Assembly (NCBI GenBank): GCA_964242305.1
Contig: CAXTBB010000003.1
Location: forward strand, 127,339 to 191,338
Origin: DATLGB01 sp964242305
GTDB lineage: Bacteria > Actinomycetota > Thermoleophilia > Solirubrobacterales > Solirubrobacteraceae
Length of the DNA: 64,000 bases
Direction: 5' to 3'
The notes beneath the pieces were generated by a model. It ran no database searches and was not told the origin of the DNA. It saw only the letters and a list, made by a program, of their open reading frames with translations. Shown piece after piece: positions 46,481-54,415 of the stretch. Numbering within the stretch: the stretch's first letter is position 1; each line of letters starts with the position of its first letter. Position numbers and translations under genes: made by a program.

Positions 46481-47860
46481 TCAGCCGCCGAGACCCAGGC
46501 TCGCGCCGGTGTCGGTCAGGGCGCGACCGGCCGGGCCGCTGGCCTGGGTGGCCACGTTCTCGATGCCGTGAAGCGCGTCGCCGGCGATCGGCGGCGCGGG
46601 CGTCGGGGCGGTCGCCGGAGTGGTGACCTTCGCGGGCGCCTTGGGCGGCTCGGCGCCGACGGACGACGCCGAGGGCGGCGTCGCGACCTTGGCGGGGGTG
46701 GCCGGGACCGAGGGCGGCGTCGTGGACGGCGTCTGCAGCGCCGGGCGCGCGCCGGGCGTGCCGCCGCCCGTGGCGGGATGTGTGCGCACGTGGGTGACCT
46801 TGGTGGTGCGCGGCTTGTGGGTGCGCTTGGCCGGCCCCGCGACGATCCGCTGGTGGCGGCGCGCGACGGCCGTCGCCTTCGTCACGGTGATGGCGGGTGT
46901 GGCCACGGCGGCCGGCTTGACCGGGGCGGGCGCGCCCCCGTGGCCGTGGCCGGCCATGCCGGCACCGCCGGCGACGATCACGGCGGCGGCGGCCAGCGCC
47001 TTGGACCAGCCCGCGGCCGGCTCGGCGACCGGCGACACCGTCTGCGACCAGCGCAGGAACGCGGGGACGGGGAAGAGGGCGGCGATGCGGCGCCCGGCCT
47101 CGCGGCGGCGCGAACGCGTCAGCACGGCGGCGTCCACACCGGCGGCGTAGGCCGAGCGGCGGCAGGGCTGGCAATGGGCGACGTGACGGGCAAGGCGGCG
47201 CTCGTCGCGCGTGCCCAGCGACTCGACCCCGACGGCCAGCAGCTCGCCGACGCGGCGGCAGCGCTCACCGGACACGAGCTCGTCGTACTCCTCCGTCAGC
47301 CGACGGCGGGCGCGGAACAGCGTGGACTCGACGGACGGGCCGGACATGCCGAGGCGCTCGCCGATCTCGCGGTAGGAGCGGCCCTCGAGCTCGCGCATGA
47401 CGAGGATGTCGTGGTGGGAGTCAGACAGGCCGCCGAACGCCCCCATGAGGTCGTCGATGTGCTGCTTGGCGTCCAGCGCGGCGTCGGGCGTGGTGGAGGA
47501 GACGAGGCTCGCGTCGCGGGCGAAGGCGGCGCCGTCGTCGGCGTCAAAGGACACCTCGTCGGTGCGGCGGGTCCGGCGGAACTGGTCGATGCAGGCGTTG
47601 CGGGCGATCTCGTAGACCCACGGCTTGAACGCGATCGGCCGCTCGGTGGCGCGCATCCGGCGCAGCGCGGACACGAAGACCTCCTGGGTGACGTCCTCGG
47701 CGCGGCCGTGGTCCTTGACCATGCTCATGACATAGGCGGTGATGCGCCGCTGGTAGCGGCCGTAGAGCGCCTCGAACGCGCGGTCGTCGCCGCGGCGCAC
47801 GGCCGTGACGAGCTGCTCGTCCGTTGCGTTGTCCTCTAGTACCGCCCCTGCCATACCCAT
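46481..47860 (-). CDS. ECF-type sigma factor fused to zinc-finger, membrane anchor and Pro/Thr-rich tail (second copy)
   Basis: 459 residues from ATG 47860, which has GGGAG six bases upstream. Region 2 (FEALYGRYQRRITAYVMSMV, FKPWVYEIARNACIDQFRR), region 4 (SHHDILVMRELEGRSYREIG then PSVESTLFRARRRLTEEY), a zinc-binding HVAHCQPC (about 250), one hydrophobic segment (KALAAAAVIVAGGAGMAG), then a long Pro/Thr/Ala tail. It has the same domain order as 9403-10809. The sequences diverge outside the motifs, so duplication is old. It probably responds to an envelope signal, with the tail outside. Confidence 0.88.
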   Translation of the reverse strand: MGMAGAVLEDNATDEQLVTAVRRGDDRAFEALYGRYQRRITAYVMSMVKDHGRAEDVTQEVFVSALRRMRATERPIAFKPWVYEIARNACIDQFRRTRRTDEVSFDADDGAAFARDASLVSSTTPDAALDAKQHIDDLMGAFGGLSDSHHDILVMRELEGRSYREIGERLGMSGPSVESTLFRARRRLTEEYDELVSGERCRRVGELLAVGVESLGTRDERRLARHVAHCQPCRRSAYAAGVDAAVLTRSRRREAGRRIAALFPVPAFLRWSQTVSPVAEPAAGWSKALAAAAVIVAGGAGMAGHGHGGAPAPVKPAAVATPAITVTKATAVARRHQRIVAGPAKRTHKPRTTKVTHVRTHPATGGGTPGARPALQTPSTTPPSVPATPAKVATPPSASSVGAEPPKAPAKVTTPATAPTPAPPIAGDALHGIENVATQASGPAGRALTDTGASLGLGG

Positions 47861-47882
47861 GGTTGTCTCCCGAACCTCCGTT

Positions 47883-47912
47883 CGGGGAACATGACCTGAC
47901 CCACGTTCCCCG
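47883..47912. promoter_or_regulatory. Inverted repeat upstream of the second sigma-factor gene
   Basis: CGGGGAAC-N14-GTTCCCCG, perfect 8+8 arms, centred about 37 bases before the sigma gene's ATG. A smaller one (CCGAAC-N4-GTTCGG, 47870-47885) overlaps it. On the gene's strand it contains GGAAC, the common ECF -35 core, followed 14 bases on by GTT. It could be an operator, an autoregulated ECF promoter or an mRNA hairpin. Confidence 0.4.
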
Positions 47913-48114
47913 GAATCGGACACCTGTTGTTGTGAACCGTACCGTTCATCTACCCATATGTAAATGATCTTGAGCATTTGAAGGTCTTTTGGCTGACAAA
48001 GCACACCATCTGTCGATCCTTAGCCGCTTTTGAGCGTTTGGCGTTGAGGCCGTCGGGTGGCTGCGATACGTTCCCGGGTAGTGGCAAAACTCACCAGGGG
48101 AGGACGTTGACCGT

Positions 48115-48297
48115 ATGGCTAACCATCTGACGCCCACGGAGCTCGCGCGCGAATCCGGCCTCGACCGCCGGGACGTGATCGAGAAGTGCATGGAGCTCGG
48201 GGTGCCGATCTTCCAGGGTCGCATCGACAAGACCCTGTTCCTCGCTTCGATGAACGCGGCTCCGCACGACGCGACCGCAGACGCCGCCGCTGCGTAG
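48115..48297 (+). CDS. Small protein with HTH/IF2-N-like fold
   Basis: 60 residues; ATG 48115 with GGGGAGGA about ten bases upstream. The segment LTPTELARESGLDRRDVIEK and CMELGVPIFQGRIDKTLFL look like the N-terminal helix pair of translation initiation factor IF2 or a MerR-like HTH. It is too short to be a complete regulator of a known family. Its stop lies three codons into the following ligase frame, so the two are coupled. Confidence 0.65.
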   Translation: MANHLTPTELARESGLDRRDVIEKCMELGVPIFQGRIDKTLFLASMNAAPHDATADAAAA

Positions 48298-50053
48298 CAC
48301 CGCCTCCACCACCATCGCCGACCTGTTCCTGCGTGCGGCGGACCAGTACGCCGCCCGGCCCGCGGTCCGTGCCAAGCGCGACGGCGCCTGGGTCGACACC
48401 ACCTTCGCGGAGGTCGGGACGATCGTCTCCGAGATCGCCAGAGGGCTGATCGACCTCGGCGTCGAGCCGGGGGACCGGGTCGCGCTGCTGTGTACGACGC
48501 GGCCGGAGTGGTCCTACTGCGACTTCGCCATCTCGGCGACCGGCGCGGTCGTCGTCCCCATCTACCCGACCAACTCGCCGGAGGAGTGCGCGTGGGTGGC
48601 CGGCAACTCGGAGGCGAAGGCGGTCATCTGCGAGGACGCGAGCCAGGTCGCCAAGATCGACGCGGTCCGGGGCGAGCTGCCCGACCTGCAGCGAGGCCCT
48701 CGCCGACCTCGAGCAGGCCCAGGAGNNNNNNNNNNGCCCGACCTGCAGCACGTGATCGAGATCGAGACGGGGCTCGACGCGCTGCGCGAGCGTGGCCGCG
48801 CGCGCGACCCGGAGGAGGTCGTGGCCCGGGCGGAGGCGGTCCGCCCCGAGGATCCCTACACGTTCATCTACACGAGCGGCACGACCGGCCCGCCCAAGGG
48901 CTGCGTGCTCAGCCACGGCAACTACCGCTCGATCGTGAACTCCGTCGAGGAGCAGGGGATCCTCGGTGAGATGGGCGAGGAGGAGGTCGTCTACCTCTAC
49001 CTCCCGCTCGCGCACGCCTACGCGCTGCTGATCCAGCTGCTGTGCGCGGACCTCGGCGTCCCGCTCGCGTACTTCTCCGGCGACGCGACCCAGATCATCC
49101 CCGAGTTCGCCGAGGTGCGGCCGACCTACCTGCCGTCGGTGCCGCGCATCTTCGAGAAGCTCTACACGATGGTCGCCGGGCAGGCCGACCCCGAGACGAT
49201 CGCCAAGGCGACCCAGGTCGGCATGCAGGTCCGCGAGCTCGAGCGGGCCGGCCAGGACGTGCCCGCCGAGCTGCGGCAGGCCTTCGATCAGTTCGACGCC
49301 GCCCTGTTCAGCAAGGTGCGGGCCATCTTCGGCGGCCGGGTCCAGCAGGCGACGTCGGGCGCCGCGCCGATCGCGTACGAGATCCTCGAGTTCTTCTACG
49401 CCAGCGGCGTGCCCGTCTTCGAGGGCTACGGGATGACCGAGACGGCCACCGCGGCGACCGGTCAGACGCGCGACGACTTCCGCTTCGGCTCCGTCGGCCG
49501 CGCCCTCCCCGGCACGGACGTCACGATCGCCGACGACGGCGAGATCCTGCTCAGCGGGCCCAACATCTTCGGCGGCTACTACAAGAACGACAACGCGTCG
49601 TGGGGCGCGGTGGTCGACGGCTGGATGCACACGGGCGACCTCGGGCGCCTCGACGAGGACGGCTACCTGTTCATCACCGGCCGCAAGAAGGACATCATCA
49701 TCACCGCGGGCGGCAAGAACCTCACGCCCGCCAACCTCGAGAACGACCTCAAGCAGTCGCCCGTCATCAGCCAGGCGGTCATGTACGGCGACCGGCGCCC
49801 CTACCCCGTCGCCCTGATCACGCTGGACCCCGACGCCGGCCTGGACCCCGCCTCCGACGCCGCCCGCACCGCCGTCCAGGAACACCTCGACCGGGTCAAC
49901 GGCAAGTACGCGCAGGTCGAGCAGATCAAGCGCTTCGCGATCCTCGACCACGACTTCTCCCAGGAGACGGGCGAGCTGACGCCGACGCTCAAGGTCAAGC
50001 GCAACGTGGTCTACGACCAGTACGCCGACCTCTTCGCGGGCCTCTACGACTGA
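48290..50053 (+). CDS. Long-chain acyl-CoA synthetase (AMP-binding), interrupted by a sequence gap
   Basis: About 587 codons including the gap. ANL-enzyme motifs are complete: YTFIYTSGTTGPPKGCVLSH (P-loop), YGMTETATAATGQTR, GWMHTGDLGRLDEDGYLFIT, GRKKDIIITAGGKNLTP and the final LTPTLKVKRN lysine. It activates fatty acids with ATP and CoA. No ATG, GTG or TTG occurs in frame before residue 100. The frame's natural N-terminus is CTG 48290 (LRSTASTTIADLFLRAADQY), overlapping the previous gene's end. Ten Ns at 48726-48735 are flanked by a repeated 13-mer; removing one unit restores ELPDLQHVIEIETG, so the true gene is probably intact. Confidence 0.9.
   Translation: MRSTASTTIADLFLRAADQYAARPAVRAKRDGAWVDTTFAEVGTIVSEIARGLIDLGVEPGDRVALLCTTRPEWSYCDFAISATGAVVVPIYPTNSPEECAWVAGNSEAKAVICEDASQVAKIDAVRGELPDLQRGPRRPRAGPGXXXXPDLQHVIEIETGLDALRERGRARDPEEVVARAEAVRPEDPYTFIYTSGTTGPPKGCVLSHGNYRSIVNSVEEQGILGEMGEEEVVYLYLPLAHAYALLIQLLCADLGVPLAYFSGDATQIIPEFAEVRPTYLPSVPRIFEKLYTMVAGQADPETIAKATQVGMQVRELERAGQDVPAELRQAFDQFDAALFSKVRAIFGGRVQQATSGAAPIAYEILEFFYASGVPVFEGYGMTETATAATGQTRDDFRFGSVGRALPGTDVTIADDGEILLSGPNIFGGYYKNDNASWGAVVDGWMHTGDLGRLDEDGYLFITGRKKDIIITAGGKNLTPANLENDLKQSPVISQAVMYGDRRPYPVALITLDPDAGLDPASDAARTAVQEHLDRVNGKYAQVEQIKRFAILDHDFSQETGELTPTLKVKRNVVYDQYADLFAGLYD
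48726..48735. other. Assembly gap (10 N)
   Basis: Ten Ns. GCCCGACCTGCAG occurs just before the gap (48679-48691) and again directly after it (48736-48748). The 57 bases from one copy to the next are dispensable for the reading frame, and the part left of the Ns is not protein-like in the ligase frame. It looks like a scaffold join with an unmerged overlap and a faulty contig end. Confidence 0.9.
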
Positions 50054-50214
50054 CGCTCGAGCGCTGCCGCGTACGCACTGGTGAAGTGCTCGTCGCCGGC
50101 GAGGTCGCCGAACAGCTCGCGATCCTCGAGGAAGGTGCCCTCCCGGGCGCGCTGCGTGAGTGACTCCGCGCGGGAATCCACGAGGTCGCCACTCGCGCAC
50201 CAGGCGGCGATCAC
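50044..50214 (-). pseudogene. C-terminal remnant of a mannitol-dehydrogenase family gene
   Basis: 56 codons read leftward: VIAAWCASGDLVDSRAESL, then EGTFLEDRELFGDLAGDEHF and AYAAALERQS before a stop. This matches the last helices of long-chain mannitol 2-dehydrogenases and fructuronate reductases (AAWCRYL..., DREVFGDLGDDPRF..., AYTAAL...). Nothing upstream on this strand continues the family, and the sugar-transporter gene starts 66 bases away. The enzyme gene seems to have been deleted except for its 3' end. It overlaps the ligase stop by ten bases. Confidence 0.65.
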
Positions 50215-50280
50215 ACCTCCGCACCCACGCGCACGTCGCGGCCGCGATTGCCTCGGGCCATCCCGGGTAGCGCCGCCTCC

Positions 50281-51651
50281 ATGACTCGCCGAATGGTGAT
50301 CGCCGCAGCCGTGGCGGCGATTGGGGGTCTGCTCTACGGCTACGACACGGGCATCATCTCCGGTGCCCTCCTGCAGATCAAGGACGACTTCCACGTCAAC
50401 GACACGATCAAGCAGGTGATCGCGTCGAGCATCCTCCTCGGTGCGGTGTTCGGCGCGCTGGGCGGCAGTCGCCTGTCCGAGCTGTGGGGACGGCGCAAGA
50501 CGATCGTCCTGATCGCGGGCACCTTCATCGTCGGCGCGGCCATCGCCGCCGTCGCCCCCAGCCCCGCAGTGCTGTCGCTCGGGCGCTTCGTCCTCGGCCT
50601 GGCGGTGGGCGCCGGCACCCAGACCATCCCGATGTACGTGGCCGAGCTGGCGCCCGCCGAGCGCCGCGGCCGACTCGTGCTGATGTTCCAGACGGCCATC
50701 GGGGTCGGCATCGTCATCTCCACCATCGTCGGTGCGACGGAGGCCGTCTCGTGGCGCGTGTCGATCGGCGCCGCCACCGTCCCCGCCCTGTTCATGCTGG
50801 TCGCGATGCTGCGCCTCCCCGAGAGCCCCCGCTGGCTGATCAAGCAGGACGACCGCGAGGCGGCCGAGGCGGCGCTCTCCCGCGTGCGGGAGGACGGCGC
50901 CGACCTCAAGCCGGAGCTCGAGGAGATGGAGCAGGCCGACGAGGAGGAGAAGCAGGCCGACACCCGCGGCTGGGAAGGGCTGCGCGAGAGCTGGGTCCGC
51001 CCCGCGCTGATCGTGGGCTGCGGCATCGCCGCCTTCACCCAGCTCAGCGGCATCGAGATGATCATCTACTACTCCCCGACGATCCTCACCGACAACGGCT
51101 TCAGCGATTCGGAGGCGCTGCGGGTCAGCGTCGCGCTCGGCGTCACCTACCTGGTCATGATGCTCGTCGGCCTGGCCATCGTCGACCGCGTCGGCCGGCG
51201 CACGCTGACGCTGCGGATGGTGCCCGGCGCCGCCGGCGCGCTGTTCGCGCTCGGTGCCGTCTTCGTCTTCGGCCTGGACTCGAAGTCGACGACCTGGCTG
51301 ATCATCGCCTGCCTGATCGTCTTCATGCTCTTCAACGCCGGCGGGCTGCAGCTCATGGGCTGGCTGACGGGGTCGGAGATCTACCCGCTCGGGGTGCGCG
51401 CGAACGGCACCAGCGTCCAGGCGGCGACCCTGTGGACCACCAACCTCGTCATCAGCCTCACGCTGCTGACGGTCATCAACGCCATCAGCGTCGGTCCGAC
51501 GATGTGGCTCTACGCGCTCTTCAACGTCGCGGCGTTCGTCTTCGTCCTGCGGCGCATGCCCGAGCTGACCGGGCGCAGCCTCGAGCAGATCGAGGGCGCC
51601 CTGCACAAGGGCGAATTCACCCCGGACGACTTCGCGAAGGCGAACGCCTAG
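50281..51651 (+). CDS. Sugar-porter family MFS transporter
   Basis: 456 residues, 12 membrane helices. Sugar-porter signatures: GGLLYGYDTGIISGALLQI (helix 1), GRRKTI after helix 2, PMYVAELAPAERRGRLVLMF (helices 4-5), LPESPRWLIKQ before the central loop, and DRVGRR in the second half. It imports a monosaccharide or polyol by proton symport. The central loop is unusually acidic (ELEEMEQADEEEKQAD). Start ATG 50281. A degraded polyol-dehydrogenase gene lies just before it, hinting that polyols were once its substrate. Confidence 0.94.
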   Translation: MTRRMVIAAAVAAIGGLLYGYDTGIISGALLQIKDDFHVNDTIKQVIASSILLGAVFGALGGSRLSELWGRRKTIVLIAGTFIVGAAIAAVAPSPAVLSLGRFVLGLAVGAGTQTIPMYVAELAPAERRGRLVLMFQTAIGVGIVISTIVGATEAVSWRVSIGAATVPALFMLVAMLRLPESPRWLIKQDDREAAEAALSRVREDGADLKPELEEMEQADEEEKQADTRGWEGLRESWVRPALIVGCGIAAFTQLSGIEMIIYYSPTILTDNGFSDSEALRVSVALGVTYLVMMLVGLAIVDRVGRRTLTLRMVPGAAGALFALGAVFVFGLDSKSTTWLIIACLIVFMLFNAGGLQLMGWLTGSEIYPLGVRANGTSVQAATLWTTNLVISLTLLTVINAISVGPTMWLYALFNVAAFVFVLRRMPELTGRSLEQIEGALHKGEFTPDDFAKANA

Positions 51652-51658
51652 TGGCGCA

Positions 51659-52933
51659 CTAGTCGCCGGAGGCGGACTGGCGCAGCAGCGCGCTGGTGGT
51701 CTGCTCGAGGATGCGCCGCCACGCGCGCGTCTTCTCGCGCTCGACCCCGAAGTGCTGGACGACCTTGTTGACGCGGGTCGCCGAGATCTCGATGCCGTGC
51801 CGCTGGGTGACCTCGTGCAGCCGGTCGTACTGCTCGGCCAGGTGCATGGTCACCGACTGGAAGCCGTGGCGCGCGATGTCGATGCGCGACGAGTAGTCGA
51901 GGATGTCCGTCTCGAACATCAGGCGGTCGTCGGGCTCGGGCTCGATCAGGACGATGTCGACGCCCGGGTAGCGCTCCTCCCACGTCCGCGCCATCTCGTG
52001 CAGGCGCTGGTAGGCGATCAGCTTGAACGTCTGGTAGCCGATCTTCGAGAATCCGAGATCGGACACGCGCTGCGGCCGCCCCTCGCCGAGCAACCCGGTC
52101 GCCACCTCGGACTGGAAGTCGTTGACGAACGGCACCAGCGGGTTGACCACCAGCACGAACGTCGCACCCGCCTCGACGGCGATGTCCAGGTTGGTGGTGG
52201 AGACGATGCCGCCGTCGATGAGCTCGCGGTCCTTGATCACGTGCGGCTTGTAGACCATCGGCAGCGCGGCGGACGCGCGCACGGCGGAGGAGATGGGGAC
52301 GTCGTCCCAGCCGTCCGTCCCCAGCACGATGCGCTCGCAGGTGTCGAGGTCGGTGGCGGCCAGGTAGAGCTCTGAGCCCAGCTCGCGGAAGTCGTCCGTG
52401 CGGCCGTCCTCGCTGAGCACCTGGCGGACGTAGTCCTCGATGCCCGCGCCCGTGTAGATGCCCGACGGGAGGAAGTCCGTCAGCGCGACGACGAGCTCCA
52501 TCGGCGAGAGGTTCAGCAGCGAGTGCGGGATCTCGCGCAGGATCCGGGCCAGGTGCCACGGGAAGCGGATGCCCTTGGCGGCGAACTCCTTGACGTTGGG
52601 CCGCAGCAGCGACCCGTAGTCGATGTCCGCGAACGGCGTCGGGACCTGGTTGTTGACCACCCGCATCATCTGCTCGGGGGTGATGCCGTTGGCGGCGAAC
52701 GAGGCGATCAGCGCGCCGGCGCTGGTGCCGACGTAGATGTCGAAGTCGTTGATGGACTTGTTGACGGTCAGGAGGTCGAGCGCGCGCAGGGCCCCGATCT
52801 CGTAGACACCGCCGGTGAAGCCGCCGCCGCCGAGGACGAGCGCGGTCTTCTCGGAGCGCTTGCGCGTGCGCCGTGGGGCACGGGCGGACGGTTGCGCCTT
52901 CGACCCCGTCCGCAGATTGACGACGTTGTCCAT
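51659..52933 (-). CDS. Patatin-like phospholipase
   Basis: 424 residues. ALVLGGGGFTGGVYEIGAL (oxyanion loop about 31-49), GTSAGALIASFAANG with Ser71 as nucleophile, and LIDGGIVSTTNLDIA with the catalytic Asp give a complete Ser-Asp dyad. The basic N-terminus (about 30 residues, RAPRRTRKR) precedes the domain, and about 150 helical residues follow it. It would release fatty acids from membrane lipids or stored acyl esters, fitting the acyl-CoA ligase close by. Tail-to-tail with the transporter, 7 bases apart. Confidence 0.92.
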   Translation of the reverse strand: MDNVVNLRTGSKAQPSARAPRRTRKRSEKTALVLGGGGFTGGVYEIGALRALDLLTVNKSINDFDIYVGTSAGALIASFAANGITPEQMMRVVNNQVPTPFADIDYGSLLRPNVKEFAAKGIRFPWHLARILREIPHSLLNLSPMELVVALTDFLPSGIYTGAGIEDYVRQVLSEDGRTDDFRELGSELYLAATDLDTCERIVLGTDGWDDVPISSAVRASAALPMVYKPHVIKDRELIDGGIVSTTNLDIAVEAGATFVLVVNPLVPFVNDFQSEVATGLLGEGRPQRVSDLGFSKIGYQTFKLIAYQRLHEMARTWEERYPGVDIVLIEPEPDDRLMFETDILDYSSRIDIARHGFQSVTMHLAEQYDRLHEVTQRHGIEISATRVNKVVQHFGVEREKTRAWRRILEQTTSALLRQSASGD

Positions 52934-52964
52934 GGGGTGTCAGAGTCTATGTAGGGTCGCTGGG

Positions 52965-54158
52965 ATGCGTCGCGCCTCCCTGCTGGCGGCGCTGCTGGCC
53001 CTCGTGCTCGGTGCGCCGGCAGCCTCCGCCATGTCCCAGCGCACCCTGGCCGGCAAGCTCGCGCGGCTGATGGCCCTGGCGGGGTCCTCCAGCGGCGCGT
53101 CCGTGGAGGACCTGGCCACGCAGGACGCGCTCTTCACCGTCCGGGCGAGCACCCCCCGCGTCCCCGCCTCCAACGAGAAGCTCTACACGTCCACGGCGGC
53201 GCTGTCGACGTTGGGCGAGGCGGGGACGCTGAAGACCACCGCGCTGGCCACCGTGCCGCTCAGCCTCAACGGGACCCTCGACGGCGACCTCTATCTGCGC
53301 GGCGAGGGCGACCCCACGCTGACCACCGCCCGCCTGGAGGTGCTCGCCCAGGACCTCGCCGACGCCGGCCTGGCGCGCGTCACCGGCCACGTGGTCGGCG
53401 ACGACTCGGCGTTCGACAGCCGCCGCGGGCCACCGTCGGAGGGCTACCGGCCGTCCGTCGACGTCGCCCCGCTTGGCGCGCTGATGGTCAACCGGGGCTA
53501 CGACACCGGGCGCTACCAGGCCAACCCGCCGGCGTTCGCCGCCTCCGTGCTGGCCCGCCAGCTGCGCGACGCCGGCGTCAAGCTCTCGGTCAAGGGACGG
53601 GCGGGGACGACGCCGGCCGGCGCGCTGGCGCTGGCCACCCGCAGCTCGCCGACCGTCACCTCGCTGCTGAAGGCGATGAACGTCCCGTCGGACAACTACA
53701 TCGCCGAGATGCTGCTGAAGGCGGTGGGGATGACCGACGAGCGGGCCGGGACCACCGCGCGCGGCGCGGCCGTGGCCGAAGACGTCGCCGCCGACGAGCT
53801 CGACGCCCATCCGCAGATCGTCGACGGCTCCGGCCTGTCGCGCAGCGACCGCACCTCGCCGCGCGACATCGTCGCGCTGCTGGGCGCCAAGTTCGAGGAC
53901 CCCGCCTTCTACGGGTCGCTGGCCGTCATGGGCGTGTCGGGCACGCTGCAGGACCGCCTGCGCACGAGCGTCGCCCGCCGCCGCTGCCGGGGGAAGACCG
54001 GGACGCTCAGCGACGTGTCGGCGCTGTCGGGCTACTGCCGCACCACGGGAGGGGACACGGTGGCCTTCTCCATCCTCATGAATCGGGTCAACGTCTACGC
54101 GGCACACCGGATTCAGGACCGCATGGTGAGCGTTATTGCCCGCTATAGCGGGGGTTAG
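52965..54158 (+). CDS. dacB: D-alanyl-D-alanine carboxypeptidase/endopeptidase (PBP4, peptidase S13)
   Basis: 397 residues with a signal peptide (residues 1-22). The penicillin-binding motifs are SNEK (Ser69-Lys72), SDN in VPSDNYIAEMLLKAVG, and KTG in CRGKTGTLSDVSALSG. DGSGLSRSDRTSPRDI is also characteristic of S13. It trims or cleaves peptidoglycan stem peptides outside the membrane. Shorter than E. coli PBP4 (477), with a reduced insertion domain. ATG 52965 is seven bases after TAGGGT, possibly leaderless, and divergent from the patatin gene. Confidence 0.93.
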   Translation: MRRASLLAALLALVLGAPAASAMSQRTLAGKLARLMALAGSSSGASVEDLATQDALFTVRASTPRVPASNEKLYTSTAALSTLGEAGTLKTTALATVPLSLNGTLDGDLYLRGEGDPTLTTARLEVLAQDLADAGLARVTGHVVGDDSAFDSRRGPPSEGYRPSVDVAPLGALMVNRGYDTGRYQANPPAFAASVLARQLRDAGVKLSVKGRAGTTPAGALALATRSSPTVTSLLKAMNVPSDNYIAEMLLKAVGMTDERAGTTARGAAVAEDVAADELDAHPQIVDGSGLSRSDRTSPRDIVALLGAKFEDPAFYGSLAVMGVSGTLQDRLRTSVARRRCRGKTGTLSDVSALSGYCRTTGGDTVAFSILMNRVNVYAAHRIQDRMVSVIARYSGG

Positions 54159-54187
54159 GCCACGCTTAGACCGGGAACCACCTAGGT

Positions 54188-54415
54188 GTGGAACCGCACG
54201 TGGAGACACTCGCAGATCGCCCTCGCTTCGGCCGCTACGGCCGACTCGCTCCGCAGCACGGCGTGCCCGCCGGACAGCAGGTGCGCGCCGCCTGCTCGGA
54301 CTGCGGGACACACCTGCTCGCCGTTCCGCACGACGACGGCCACGTCTCCGGGACCTGCCCGGTGTGCCTCGGTCAGGACGTCACTGCGGTGGCGGGCCAT
54401 CACGCAACAGCGTGA
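54188..54415 (+). CDS. Small zinc-ribbon protein
   Basis: 75 residues from GTG 54188. Two CxxC pairs (AACSDCGTHLLAV and GTCPVCLGQDV) are spaced as in a zinc ribbon; the first 30 residues are Arg/Gly-rich. It may be a small nucleic-acid-binding or adaptor protein. It overlaps the 3' end of ligA by 35 bases in the convergent direction. Codon bias and Cys spacing support a real gene, but there is no family match. Confidence 0.55.
   Translation: MEPHVETLADRPRFGRYGRLAPQHGVPAGQQVRAACSDCGTHLLAVPHDDGHVSGTCPVCLGQDVTAVAGHHATA

Noticed and set aside
48596..48760. Apparent frameshift or truncated acyl-CoA ligase starting at GTG 48596
   Set aside because: The frame is continuous from CTG 48290. The disruption is explained by the N gap and duplicated 13-mer, and a start at 48596 would remove conserved N-terminal sequence.
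50081..50284. 67-codon plus-strand frame before the sugar transporter
   Set aside because: Ser/Arg-rich without domains, and antisense to the recognisable mannitol-dehydrogenase remnant.
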